Shown here in pieces: positions 34,967 through 43,750 of a stretch of DNA of 64,000 nt. A program made the translations under genes and the position numbers. The notes beneath the pieces were generated by a model. That model did not search any database, was not told where the DNA came from, and saw only the letters and a program-made list of their open reading frames with translations. The number at the start of each line of letters is the position of its first letter. Within the stretch, counting starts at the first letter, position 1. The stretch is from Echinicola vietnamensis DSM 17526 (GTDB lineage Bacteria; Bacteroidota; Bacteroidia; Cytophagales; Cyclobacteriaceae), in the NCBI RefSeq assembly GCF_000325705.1, contig NC_019904.1:1868001-1932000 (forward strand). Reading direction: 5' to 3'.

Positions 34967-37900
34967 TTAGGTGTTTTTTCTTTTCCCCTTGATATATTGG
35001 CTTGGAGATACGCCAAAATGTTTGATGAATGCTCGCGAAAAATTGTTGGGTAAATTATACCCTACTTTATAGGCGGTTTCGGAGACATTGAATTCACCAC
35101 TGCGCAGTAGTTTTGAAGCTTTTTCCATTCTGAAACTGGTGATGAATTCAGCGGCAGACTTATCGGTAAGCCCTTTGATTTTTCGGTAAAATTGAGGGCG
35201 GCTCATGTTTAATTTTTTTGCAAGGGAATCGACATCCAAGTCCTCGGATTCCAAGTTGTGTTCGATGTACTCACGGGCATTTTCTAGGAAGGCTTTATCC
35301 ACTGGGTTGGCCGTACAGGAAGGGAGTTCTTCCGGGGATGCTGAGGCAAATTTGACTTGCAAGTGTTGTCGCTGATCGAGCAGGTTCTTTATCCGGGCTT
35401 TCAGGACTTGGGTGCTGAAAGGCTTGGTGACGTAAGAATCTGCGCCCGTTCCATACCCTTCTGATTTGGCTTCGTCCGATTGCTTGGCTGTCAGGAGAAT
35501 GATGGGAATATGGCTGGTACGCATGTCTGTTTTGAGCTGCTGGCAGAGCTGTAGGCCGTGCATATCCGGCATCATGACATCGCTGATGATCAAATCCGGA
35601 ATATTGTCAAAGGCCTTGGCTACTCCTTCCCTTCCATTGGCTGCGGTGATGATGGTGTATTGCCCCTGAAGGTGCATTTTGATATAGCTTTTGATCTCTT
35701 CATTGTCATCGACTAAGAGGAGCAACGGAGCATCGCCAGGAGCGGGCTGGTCGATGGTGAAGCTTTCCATTTCTGCTGATACAGGGGAGCTGGCTTCTTC
35801 TGGAGTTTTTGACTTTCGGGAGCTTTGCGGTGCCGAGGAGGTATCAGGGAGGAAAAAGCCCAGCGTTGTTCCTTTTCCCAAACTACTTTCGATGGATATT
35901 TCCCCTCCGTGGAGCACGACCAGTTCTTTGGTCAGCGCAAGGCCGATGCCTGAGCCTTCTGATCGGGCTTTGCCATTTTTTACCTGATAGAAAATGCCAA
36001 AGACATTTTCTTGCTCTGCTTTGGGAATGCCGGGGCCAGAATCCTTTACTTCGATATAAACCCCTTTGGCTGTCCCCTCTTCAGGACGAAGGGATACTTG
36101 GACTTTCCCCTGACTCGGGGTGAATTTGAGGGCATTGGACAGGAGGTTGTTCAGGACCATGGTAATCTTGTCCTCATCTATCCTGATCGGATACGAGGAT
36201 AGCGTTGTTTCTACCCCCAAAGCAATGTCCTTCTTTTCTGCCAAATGCTCGAAGGAAGCCACGGTCTTTTTCACAAAGGGGACGATATCGATCGACTGTA
36301 AATTTAACCGGAGCTTTCCCGCTTCCAATTTCCGGAAATCCAGTAGTTGGTTGATCAGCATAAGGAGCTGCTGGGCGTTGTTGCGCATGAGGTGATAATA
36401 GTGCTCGGCAAGTTGCTTTTTGGGCTTCTCGTGGATCAGCCGGTCCAGCGGGTCAATGATCAGGGTCAGGGGTGTCCTGAATTCATGGGATATTTCAGTA
36501 AAGAACTGAAGTTTTGAGTGGTGAATGGCTTCTTTTTTACGCAGTTGGATTTTGGAATCCAGGTAACGATAAACCAACCAAACGACACAGGCGACTACCA
36601 TGAAGTAAAAGCATACGGCCCACCAGCTCAGCCACCAAGGGGTGAGCACGATGATCTTTAACATGGCGGGCGATTCACTCCATACGCCGTCACTATTGGC
36701 TCCCAAAACCTTAAAAGTATATTCCCCTGGCGGCAGATTGGCATAGGAGGCGATCCTCCGGGTAGCATCAGTGGTGATCCATGCTTCATCGTATCCCTCC
36801 AGTTTGTACTGGTATTTATTGCTCAGTGGATTGGTGAAGTGGATGGCCGCAAATTCCACTTGAAAAGATTTTTCCCACCAAGTAAGGGTGATGGCCTCTG
36901 TTGTCAATAATGAGCTTTTGAGAATGACGCGATCCCTGACTTTGGTTCCGATATTCAGTTCTTGGTGCATGACGCTAAGCCTGGTGAGGGCCATGTTTGG
37001 AGGATTGGGGTTGGTTTTGATCTGGGAGGGAATGAAGGTGGTCATGCCATTGGAGCCGCCAAAGTACAAACGGTGATCCGTAGGGTTTCTAAAGACGGCG
37101 CTTTGCTTAAACTCATTCCCTTGAAGGCCGTCTTTTCGGTTAAAATGCTGGATTTTATTGGTAGCAAGGTCCAGACGGGACAAGCCTTTGGTATGACTCG
37201 TCCAAATGGAGTGGCTCCCATCAAAAGCCACTGCCATGGTCAAATCATCAATTAGGCCGTTTGATGTGCTGTAATGCTGAATGGATTGCTGGTCAGGATA
37301 GATGCAATTTAGTCCCGCATCAGAGGCCGCCCAAATGTGGCCAAGATGGTCTTCTGCGAGTGAAAATACACGATTGCTCAGTAATCTATTGCCGGGAGCG
37401 CTATTATGGCGATAGTTGGTGATGTCTTGTTCGTTTGAGTAGGGAACAGGGTTTTTGATGCAGCTGATGCCTCCATCTTCCGTGGCCGCCCATAGTTGGC
37501 CTTTGTGGTCCATCAGCAGGTCCATGATTTGGTTTCCTGCCAGGCCATTCGTGGTGGAAAGACAATGGAATTTATCCGTTTGAGGGTCGTAGCTGGCGAG
37601 GCCATAAAATGTTCCTACCCAGATGGTACCATTGTGGTCCTCAGTAATAGAGAAGACACTGGGATGGCACATATCCATGGTACAGGAGGTGAATTCCTGC
37701 TTCTTGGGATCGAAATAGAACAAGCCCTTTTTCGTGCCGATCCACACCCGTCCTTTTGTGTCACAAAAAAGTGTCCTGATGCGAAGGTCTGGGAGGTTTT
37801 TTCCGCCAATATAGGAGTAGGAAGGTGTGGCGTGATCAAATGAAAGAATGGTAATACCTTGGTTTTCAGATCCAATCCATAGCCTTCCCGATTGGTCCAT

Positions 37901-38626
37901 ACAAATCGCTCGGGCCACATTGTCGATGAGGCCTTCTCCTCTACGGCCTTTGTAGTAGTTTTTGAAGGCCTTGTCGTAGAGATCTGCATGGTCTACACCT
38001 CCAGATTGGGTTCCTACCCATAAGTGTCCATTGTCATCCAGGTAAACATCTTTGACCAAATGATCAGAAAGTGACATTGGGTTTCGAGCATCGGCATGAT
38101 AAATAAGTGTATCATGCGTGGTTTTGTTGATTTGGACCAACCCATAGTCGGAAGTCTGCCACTCATATTGCTGGTTGGAGGCATATTTTGTGTGATAACT
38201 GTATCGTTTAAGGAGTTTTTCACGCAGATAATCCGGGACTTGTCCTTCACGGGGGCGGTGGAACGATTCGGTTTGGTAATCAAATTGGAAAAGTGCTCCA
38301 TGCGGTTCTACTTCGATCCAGATGTTTTGAAGCGAATCCGTGACGATTCCACTGATCCTGTTGTCCGATAGGGCCGTGCTGTCCTTTTCATTGGCGCGAA
38401 ACACCTGTACATTGTAGCCGTCATACCGCACGGCTCCTCCCCATGTGCCAAACCACATGAAACCGTATTTGTCTTTAGCGATGGAATAAACAGAATTTTG
38501 AGGGAGTCCGTTGTCGACGGTCAGTTGGTCAAATTTCAAATGAAGCTGTTGGCCACAGACTTCCCCTGCGGAGAAAAGTAATGTTAAAAGAGAGCAGAGG
38601 AGGTGTATATGGGGTGCCTTGGGCAT
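34967..38626 (-). CDS. hybrid two-component system sensor-regulator (HTCS)
   Basis: 1219 residues in one chain. An N-terminal signal (LLCSLLTLLFSAG) leads to about 600 periplasmic residues with repeated propeller motifs (GFMWFGTWGGAVRYDG; GHLWVGTQSGGVD; GRLWIGSENQGI; GTIWVGTFYGLASY; GHIWAASDAGLN) and a Y_Y_Y module (GEYTFKVLGANSDGVW). A membrane segment lies near 665-690, HisKA with ISHEFRTPLTLI near 712, and an ATPase domain (NNLLSNALKFTP near 828; GSGIGLALTKEL). The receiver (LLLVDDNEEIKSY near 968; phospho-Asp in ISDVMMPDMHG near 1015) is followed by an AraC helix-turn-helix from about 1140. HTCS proteins bind an oligosaccharide and activate PULs. It is divergent from the PKD/FAS1/SusCD locus and next to the GH28 gene; a direct-repeat operator would suit its AraC domain. 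Confidence 0.95.
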   Translation of the reverse strand: MPKAPHIHLLCSLLTLLFSAGEVCGQQLHLKFDQLTVDNGLPQNSVYSIAKDKYGFMWFGTWGGAVRYDGYNVQVFRANEKDSTALSDNRISGIVTDSLQNIWIEVEPHGALFQFDYQTESFHRPREGQVPDYLREKLLKRYSYHTKYASNQQYEWQTSDYGLVQINKTTHDTLIYHADARNPMSLSDHLVKDVYLDDNGHLWVGTQSGGVDHADLYDKAFKNYYKGRRGEGLIDNVARAICMDQSGRLWIGSENQGITILSFDHATPSYSYIGGKNLPDLRIRTLFCDTKGRVWIGTKKGLFYFDPKKQEFTSCTMDMCHPSVFSITEDHNGTIWVGTFYGLASYDPQTDKFHCLSTTNGLAGNQIMDLLMDHKGQLWAATEDGGISCIKNPVPYSNEQDITNYRHNSAPGNRLLSNRVFSLAEDHLGHIWAASDAGLNCIYPDQQSIQHYSTSNGLIDDLTMAVAFDGSHSIWTSHTKGLSRLDLATNKIQHFNRKDGLQGNEFKQSAVFRNPTDHRLYFGGSNGMTTFIPSQIKTNPNPPNMALTRLSVMHQELNIGTKVRDRVILKSSLLTTEAITLTWWEKSFQVEFAAIHFTNPLSNKYQYKLEGYDEAWITTDATRRIASYANLPPGEYTFKVLGANSDGVWSESPAMLKIIVLTPWWLSWWAVCFYFMVVACVVWLVYRYLDSKIQLRKKEAIHHSKLQFFTEISHEFRTPLTLIIDPLDRLIHEKPKKQLAEHYYHLMRNNAQQLLMLINQLLDFRKLEAGKLRLNLQSIDIVPFVKKTVASFEHLAEKKDIALGVETTLSSYPIRIDEDKITMVLNNLLSNALKFTPSQGKVQVSLRPEEGTAKGVYIEVKDSGPGIPKAEQENVFGIFYQVKNGKARSEGSGIGLALTKELVVLHGGEISIESSLGKGTTLGFFLPDTSSAPQSSRKSKTPEEASSPVSAEMESFTIDQPAPGDAPLLLLVDDNEEIKSYIKMHLQGQYTIITAANGREGVAKAFDNIPDLIISDVMMPDMHGLQLCQQLKTDMRTSHIPIILLTAKQSDEAKSEGYGTGADSYVTKPFSTQVLKARIKNLLDQRQHLQVKFASASPEELPSCTANPVDKAFLENAREYIEHNLESEDLDVDSLAKKLNMSRPQFYRKIKGLTDKSAAEFITSFRMEKASKLLRSGEFNVSETAYKVGYNLPNNFSRAFIKHFGVSPSQYIKGKRKNT

Positions 38627-39170
38627 TATGCTTCATTAAAGTTGGTGCCTGAGACGAAAATAACGCTATTTTTGGACTTTTACTATGAATAGAAGATAAT
38701 CCCAACTAAACTGTTCTAAATAAATACCCGGTTTTTTCATCAGTAGCATCGTGGCTAGAAACCGTCCCGTCAATCATTGTCTTTTGGCCTTTGGCAAAAG
38801 GGGGTAAAAGGTTCAGTAACCTGTAGCAAATAGCATTAGCGTATAATATTTTGAAGCGAAGCGGAAAGACCAGACGGTGATGCTTTACATTTTCTGGACC
38901 GATTATCTGCGGTTTAGAGAATAGTATAAATGGTGGGTTGTTGCAAATATTATATGGTGACAGGTAATAATGGGTTCCGTTCATAACAGTGCATAACGGT
39001 TTTGCTTTTATTTTATTATAAATTGATCTTGGAGTATGACCCTGTGGGTGATTTTGTTTCAAGATGAAGCATGTTCTTAAACGTGAAAAAATCATTACCA
39101 GTATAATAATGGCTCTGATCATCAATGTTTTATGAGTTTAACATCCAATTCAATCCCAAAATAATCGATT
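38627..39170. promoter_or_regulatory. divergent control region between HTCS and the PKD/FAS1 locus
   Basis: 544 bases without a credible gene. An open frame on the minus strand (38706-39125) has an untypical composition and no signal and is rejected. Visible elements: a CTTTTG/CAAAAG palindrome (38781-38800), TTCATAACAGTGCATAACGG near 38979 (a repeated CATAAC), and an AT-rich run 39001-39022. No copy of the shared pectin motif was found here. Confidence 0.5.
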
Positions 39171-40658
39171 ATGAAAAACAATTATGGAAATTTAAAGTGT
39201 TTAACGATCCTCTTTTTATCGTTTGTACTTTTTACATCTTGCAAGGAAGAAGATATGAAACCGGTGGAGCCTTCGGCAGGATTTACGGCTGCCACCAATG
39301 AATTGGAGGCTACCTTTACCAATTCATCAGAAAATGTGACTTCTTATTCTTGGAACTTTGGGGATGGCAATACCTCAAGCGAGGAGAATCCGACCCATAA
39401 TTATGAAGCCGCAGGAATTTATACGGTGGTCTTGACCGCCAAAGGTGCCAATGGGAGCATCGCGGAAGCCGATAAGGACATTACAATCGTCGAAAATCTA
39501 AAAGCTGATTTTGGCTTTGAAAGTGAATATTTGACCGTCACCTTCAGTAATACCTCCGAGAATTCAGTCAGCTATTCATGGGATTTTGGAGACGGCAATA
39601 CGTCCACGGAAGAGGAGCCGGTTTATAGCTATGAGGAAGGGGGCACTTACGAAGTGGTTTTATACAGTACTGCTCCGGGCGGGACTACCGTGCAGACCAC
39701 CAAGGAAGTGACTGTTGTAGGACCACCTGTGGCTGATTATATCGCTGAGGATGAAGGGCTCACAGTAAACTTTACCAATACTTCTGAGAATGTTATTTCC
39801 TATTCATGGGATTTTGGAGATGGAGGCACTTCCACAGAAGAGAGTCCAAGTCACACCTTTGCGGCAGCTGGAACGTATACCGTGGTCCTTACCGCCACAG
39901 ATGAAGATGGTGTAGTGGTAGAGACCAGTCAGGAAATTACGGTGGAAGTACCGATCGATACGTCTCTGTATTCGATTGTGTTTATTACCGATGATTCCCT
40001 TGACGATCCACAGATCGAGTGGTTACGCGAAAAGGGCTTTAATGTAAGCACCTATTATAACGGGTCCTTAAGTTCGGCCCCTCAAGAGGACATCGATATG
40101 CTGAATGCTGCCGATTTGATCATCATTGGACGTAGTGGTGGTTCAGCTGATTTTGATGCTCCTGATAAGCAGGTCTGGAATGCCTTGACGCCGCCGCTGA
40201 TCCTTAACTCCCAATGGATGGCCAGGAACAATCGCTTGAACTGGTTTGATAATAATGGAAATCCAGCAGCTTTTAATCCTACTGGAGGGGACGTCGTAAC
40301 GGCCCAAATTCCTAATGCAGAAGATGAAGCTTTCGATGAAGTAACCTTAGAGGAAGGAAACTTGCTTTCTTGGATCAATCCTCCTGCCAATTTACTCTAC
40401 ATCAACACGGAGACGAATGGAGATATCATGGCCATGACAGCACCTGGCAGTGGCGGAAGTGATGAAGGTGGTGCGATGTTGTATGTGCGCTTTACTGCTG
40501 GGGTAGAGTTTTATTCAGGAGCAGGAGAATCTCCTGCAGGCCCAAGAACGTATTTCGGTTTTGGTGCTGACGAGGGAGGAGTTTCCTATTACTGGGAGCT
40601 TACCGATGAAGCGAAGGCGGTGTACTTTGAGGAAATCCTCCGGATGGTTTTGATGTAA
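39171..40658 (+). CDS. PKD-repeat surface lipoprotein with an unassigned C-terminal domain
   Basis: 495 residues, lipobox at Cys24 (FVLFTSCKEE). Three PKD domains follow (about 33-110, 112-190, 193-265), each with the hallmark SYSWDFGDG or SYSWNFGDG and GTYTVVLT. Residues 270-495 look like an alpha/beta domain: YSIVFITDDSLDDPQIEWL, AADLIIIGRSGG and later LYVRFTAGVEFYSG. This resembles a Rossmann-like (ThuA/amidotransferase-type) fold but no family was recognised. It is the first gene after the HTCS and probably a glycan-binding or surface-attachment protein of the locus (inference). About 840 bases separate it from the next operon. Confidence 0.8.
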   Translation: MKNNYGNLKCLTILFLSFVLFTSCKEEDMKPVEPSAGFTAATNELEATFTNSSENVTSYSWNFGDGNTSSEENPTHNYEAAGIYTVVLTAKGANGSIAEADKDITIVENLKADFGFESEYLTVTFSNTSENSVSYSWDFGDGNTSTEEEPVYSYEEGGTYEVVLYSTAPGGTTVQTTKEVTVVGPPVADYIAEDEGLTVNFTNTSENVISYSWDFGDGGTSTEESPSHTFAAAGTYTVVLTATDEDGVVVETSQEITVEVPIDTSLYSIVFITDDSLDDPQIEWLREKGFNVSTYYNGSLSSAPQEDIDMLNAADLIIIGRSGGSADFDAPDKQVWNALTPPLILNSQWMARNNRLNWFDNNGNPAAFNPTGGDVVTAQIPNAEDEAFDEVTLEEGNLLSWINPPANLLYINTETNGDIMAMTAPGSGGSDEGGAMLYVRFTAGVEFYSGAGESPAGPRTYFGFGADEGGVSYYWELTDEAKAVYFEEILRMVLM

Positions 40659-41498
40659 GCCAATTTTGATACCCGCGGGTTAAATACGGCCATCCAATAG
40701 GAAGGGGCTGTTTCAAAAGTCTACCATACGTCACGAGTGATGAAGTGGTCTTCACGTGCCTATAGTGCACCTGATGATAAGATCACTTCTTCAGATAGCA
40801 TCGATGACGTTGACGTAAACTTTTGAGACAGCCTCTTTTTTATGGCCAAGCGCTTTGCCATCCACATTCAAGAGTGAAGAGTGAAGAGTAAAGATGTACA
40901 AGGTGATCCTGTCATCTTGCATGGACGCGAAGGTTGTGTCTCCAAGCATGCATTTTAGAGGCTCTAACCGTTGCAATCATTTGATGAAGGTCAAGTCGGA
41001 TGCTAGCGTAATGGATGGTTTACGAGATGTGTGGCTTGTGAAAAATACTGATAGTGAGATGTTAATAACCTATTACTTGCAATGTTTTTTTTACTAGTCA
41101 TGAAATAGTATTTTTTTTAAAATTAAAAGGGATGCAAAAAAAGTATTGTTTTAAGCAAAAATATAAATACTTAGTCTAAATGGCCAAATAAGTTGTAAAA
41201 CCGATTTAGGAGACTGTAAAATGCAGTTTTTAGTATTTTCATAACAGGATCATTTTTAACGTATAGAAGGTTATTTTCTTGTATAAACTGATGATTTCTT
41301 TGCATGTCGATTGATGATTCTGATTTTTTCTACCAGTATGGATCATAACACTTTCAATATTTAAGTTTTTTAAATTTCGAATACTGCACTTAAAGAAAAA
41401 GTTTCTGTAAGCTTCAGTTTGATTTTTCAAAAGAAAATTAAAATGGGCGTCAAGCTTTTTATTTAAGGAGTTGATTAACAATAAAACCTCAATAATCT
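40659..41498. other. 840-base gene-free region: hairpin element and promoter of the FAS1/SusCD operon
   Basis: Contains a 134-base inverted-repeat element (40703-40836), purine-rich microrepeats (40872-40895; AGAGTGAAGAGTGAAGAGT), and then a very A/T-rich stretch 41100-41498 that should hold the operon promoter. Short frames at 40894-41097 (+) and 41239-41481 (-) lack any supporting signal and were not accepted. Confidence 0.6.
40703..40836. mobile_element. MITE-like inverted-repeat element
   Basis: AGGGGCTGTTTCAAAAGT (40703-40720) is the inverse of ACTTTTGAGACAGCCTCT (40819-40836), 16 of 18 bases matching. An inner pair GATGAAGTG/CACTTCTTC lies between them. The ends resemble GGCTGTCTCAAAA-type insertion-sequence termini (from memory). 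There is no coding capacity. No target duplication was found, so it could also be a processed terminator. Confidence 0.5.
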
Positions 41499-43727
41499 AT
41501 GAACAACTTTACAAAACTGCTTTTTGCGTGTTTTTGCTTGTCAGGGGTTTTCCTTTTTGGATGCAAGGAAGAATTCGATGAGTACTATGCCCGTCCAGAG
41601 GGACTGGAAGGGCCGGTCTATCAAGTGCTTTCCGATTCGGTCCGCTTTCGGGGAAACTTTGACCATTACCTGGCCTTGGTAGATCGGGCAGGCTACAAGC
41701 AAACCCTCAGCTCGGCGGGCTATTGGACGGTGTTTGCCCCCAATGACGAAGCCTTTGAGCAATATTTTGAAGAAAATGGCCTGAGCGGCATCGATGACAT
41801 ATCCGATGAAAAGGCCTATGAAATCGTCACCTATTCCCTTGTGTACAATGCCTATTCCATGCGGGATTTGGGCTATTATCAAACAGGTCCGGGAAATGAC
41901 ACGCTTTCTTCTTCTTTCAGAAGAAAAACAGCCTACTATAAGGGCGTCTACAAGGATAATGTATACGGAGAAGAGCTGGACGTGGTGGATGCCAATAGAA
42001 ATGGAGTGGCCACTTACAGCATCAGTGATAACAACAACAAGTACATCCCGTATTACGTGCAGCATTACCTGGACAGGATGGAGCTTACCGCCGAGGACAT
42101 TGAGGGGTTTTATGATCGGCCTTATACCGGTGCCCAAGTGGCCAATGCCAATGTAGTGGAGTCTAATGTGTCAGCTGAAAACGGCTACATCCATACCGTG
42201 GACAGGGTAATCGAGCCGATGCCGAATATAGCAGATTACCTAAAGGACAAGCCTGAATACAGCTTGTTTAAGTCCATTTTAGAGATGGAGTTTAGGAGCA
42301 GGGACAATAACACGGCAGTCAACTATGATGCCACGACCTATCCGGAATTAACGGAACGTTTTGCTCCGGTATATGACCTTGCTGGTCCGGTGTATGTGAA
42401 GTCCTACACAGGTACTTATGCCTTCGCCCCCAATAATGAGAATTTCTTATCTGGAGGGAATATAGCGCAATCTGACAGCTGGACACTTTTTGCTCCCACT
42501 AACGAGGCGTTGCAGAAGTTTTTGGATGAGGTGCTTTTGGAATATTATGGGGAGCTGGCCAATGTGCCTGACCCTATTTTGTTTGACTTTGTAAACATGC
42601 ACATGTGGCAGACCGCCCTTTGGCCGAGCCGTTTTCCTTTAATGACCAATTTGCTGAACGAGGAAGCTCGTTTTGATCCTGAAGCGGACATCGAAGAAAG
42701 AAAAGTGCTCAGCAATGGCCTCTTTTATGGCACCAATCAAGTGCAGCAAGGAAACTTCTTCTTTACCGTTTACAGCAGGCCTTATTTGGATCCAAATTAC
42801 AGCATCATGCTGGAGCTGTTGAACAGTTATCGTTTTACGGTTTCTGACCCGGGCCAAAATTTTGCCATGCTTCTGATGTCAAATCAGCAGCTAAACGATG
42901 CGGGCTTTGTTTATGATCCAGGAGCGAGGGATGTGTGGACCTACAACGGTTCTGCCTCTCAGGCATATGAGCGCCTGATCAGAATGCTGGAGCTGAGTAT
43001 CATTAAACTGGGAAGCCCCGATGAGTTGCAAGACATCTCGGGATCCGGCATAGTAGAGACCTTGGGCGGAGAATATATTCGCTACGAAAATGGGCAGTTT
43101 TTTGCCTCTGGAAATGTTGAAAGTGGCGAACTGATCGATGTCAATGAAGATGAAACCTACGAGGCCATCAACGGTCGCGATTTTTATACCGAAGGATTGG
43201 TGTCCTACACTGAAAAAGTGTTGGCAGAGATTATCATGGAAACACCACAATTTGCCAAGTTTGCTGAATACCTGGAGCACTCCAGCATCTACAATGCTTC
43301 TACCTTACAGATTGAAGGGGTATCGCCGGGGCAGTTTTTCACGGTGTTGGTACCGAGTGATGAGGCGATCGAAGCAGCAGTGGCTGCCGGTACCCTTCCT
43401 GCTGATCCCATGACGGGTGATGCTGCTGAGCGGGAAGCCATCACAGCCTTTTTGAAGTATCATTTTGTACCGAGAAATACCATCGTGCCAGATGGTAAGA
43501 AAATCGTCAGCGATAACGGTGAGGAATTCAGTACACTGTTGGCCTCCTTAGAAGGGGAGATCAAGAAAGTGGTGATCGACAACAGTGCAAATGGTTTTCA
43601 GGCACCTTATACCATGACGGTCACCGACCTCAATGGAAATGTGGCGAATGTGAACATTCCTGAAAGTAACGTGCTCGCCAGTTATGCGGTGTTGCACCAG
43701 ATAGACCGAGTTTTAGAAAGTAACTAA
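41499..43727 (+). CDS. multi-FAS1 (fasciclin) surface lipoprotein
   Basis: 742 residues, lipobox in LSGVFLFGCKEE. FAS1-like units repeat: unit 1 (about 40-245) with YWTVFAPNDEAFEQYFEENG and GYIHTVDRVIEPMP; unit 2 (from about 255) with SWTLFAPTNEALQKFLDE; a divergent region (about 420-560); and a last unit (about 575-740) with FFTVLVPSDEAIEAAV and ASYAVLHQIDRVLE. FAS1 domains usually mediate binding or adhesion. It is the first gene of a seven-gene operon and stands where a SusE/F-type surface glycan-binding protein might be expected. A binding role on pectin-type glycans is inferred only. Confidence 0.85.
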   Translation: MNNFTKLLFACFCLSGVFLFGCKEEFDEYYARPEGLEGPVYQVLSDSVRFRGNFDHYLALVDRAGYKQTLSSAGYWTVFAPNDEAFEQYFEENGLSGIDDISDEKAYEIVTYSLVYNAYSMRDLGYYQTGPGNDTLSSSFRRKTAYYKGVYKDNVYGEELDVVDANRNGVATYSISDNNNKYIPYYVQHYLDRMELTAEDIEGFYDRPYTGAQVANANVVESNVSAENGYIHTVDRVIEPMPNIADYLKDKPEYSLFKSILEMEFRSRDNNTAVNYDATTYPELTERFAPVYDLAGPVYVKSYTGTYAFAPNNENFLSGGNIAQSDSWTLFAPTNEALQKFLDEVLLEYYGELANVPDPILFDFVNMHMWQTALWPSRFPLMTNLLNEEARFDPEADIEERKVLSNGLFYGTNQVQQGNFFFTVYSRPYLDPNYSIMLELLNSYRFTVSDPGQNFAMLLMSNQQLNDAGFVYDPGARDVWTYNGSASQAYERLIRMLELSIIKLGSPDELQDISGSGIVETLGGEYIRYENGQFFASGNVESGELIDVNEDETYEAINGRDFYTEGLVSYTEKVLAEIIMETPQFAKFAEYLEHSSIYNASTLQIEGVSPGQFFTVLVPSDEAIEAAVAAGTLPADPMTGDAAEREAITAFLKYHFVPRNTIVPDGKKIVSDNGEEFSTLLASLEGEIKKVVIDNSANGFQAPYTMTVTDLNGNVANVNIPESNVLASYAVLHQIDRVLESN

Positions 43728-43750
43728 CCCCAATAACCAAAATATTTCTT

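Noticed and set aside
38706..39125. 139-codon open frame on the minus strand between HTCS and PKD genes
   Set aside because: Lies in a control region, composition unlike coding DNA here, no signal peptide or domain; most likely chance.
40894..41097. 67-codon open frame on the plus strand
   Set aside because: No motif, no neighbour support, lies between repeats and an A/T-rich promoter stretch.
41381..41396. Possible further copy of the shared motif before the FAS1 operon (ATACTGCACTTA)
   Set aside because: Only a loose match to the core; including it would weaken the motif.
41239..41481. 80-codon open frame on the minus strand before the FAS1 operon
   Set aside because: Very A/T-rich promoter-like DNA, lysine/asparagine-rich translation without motifs.
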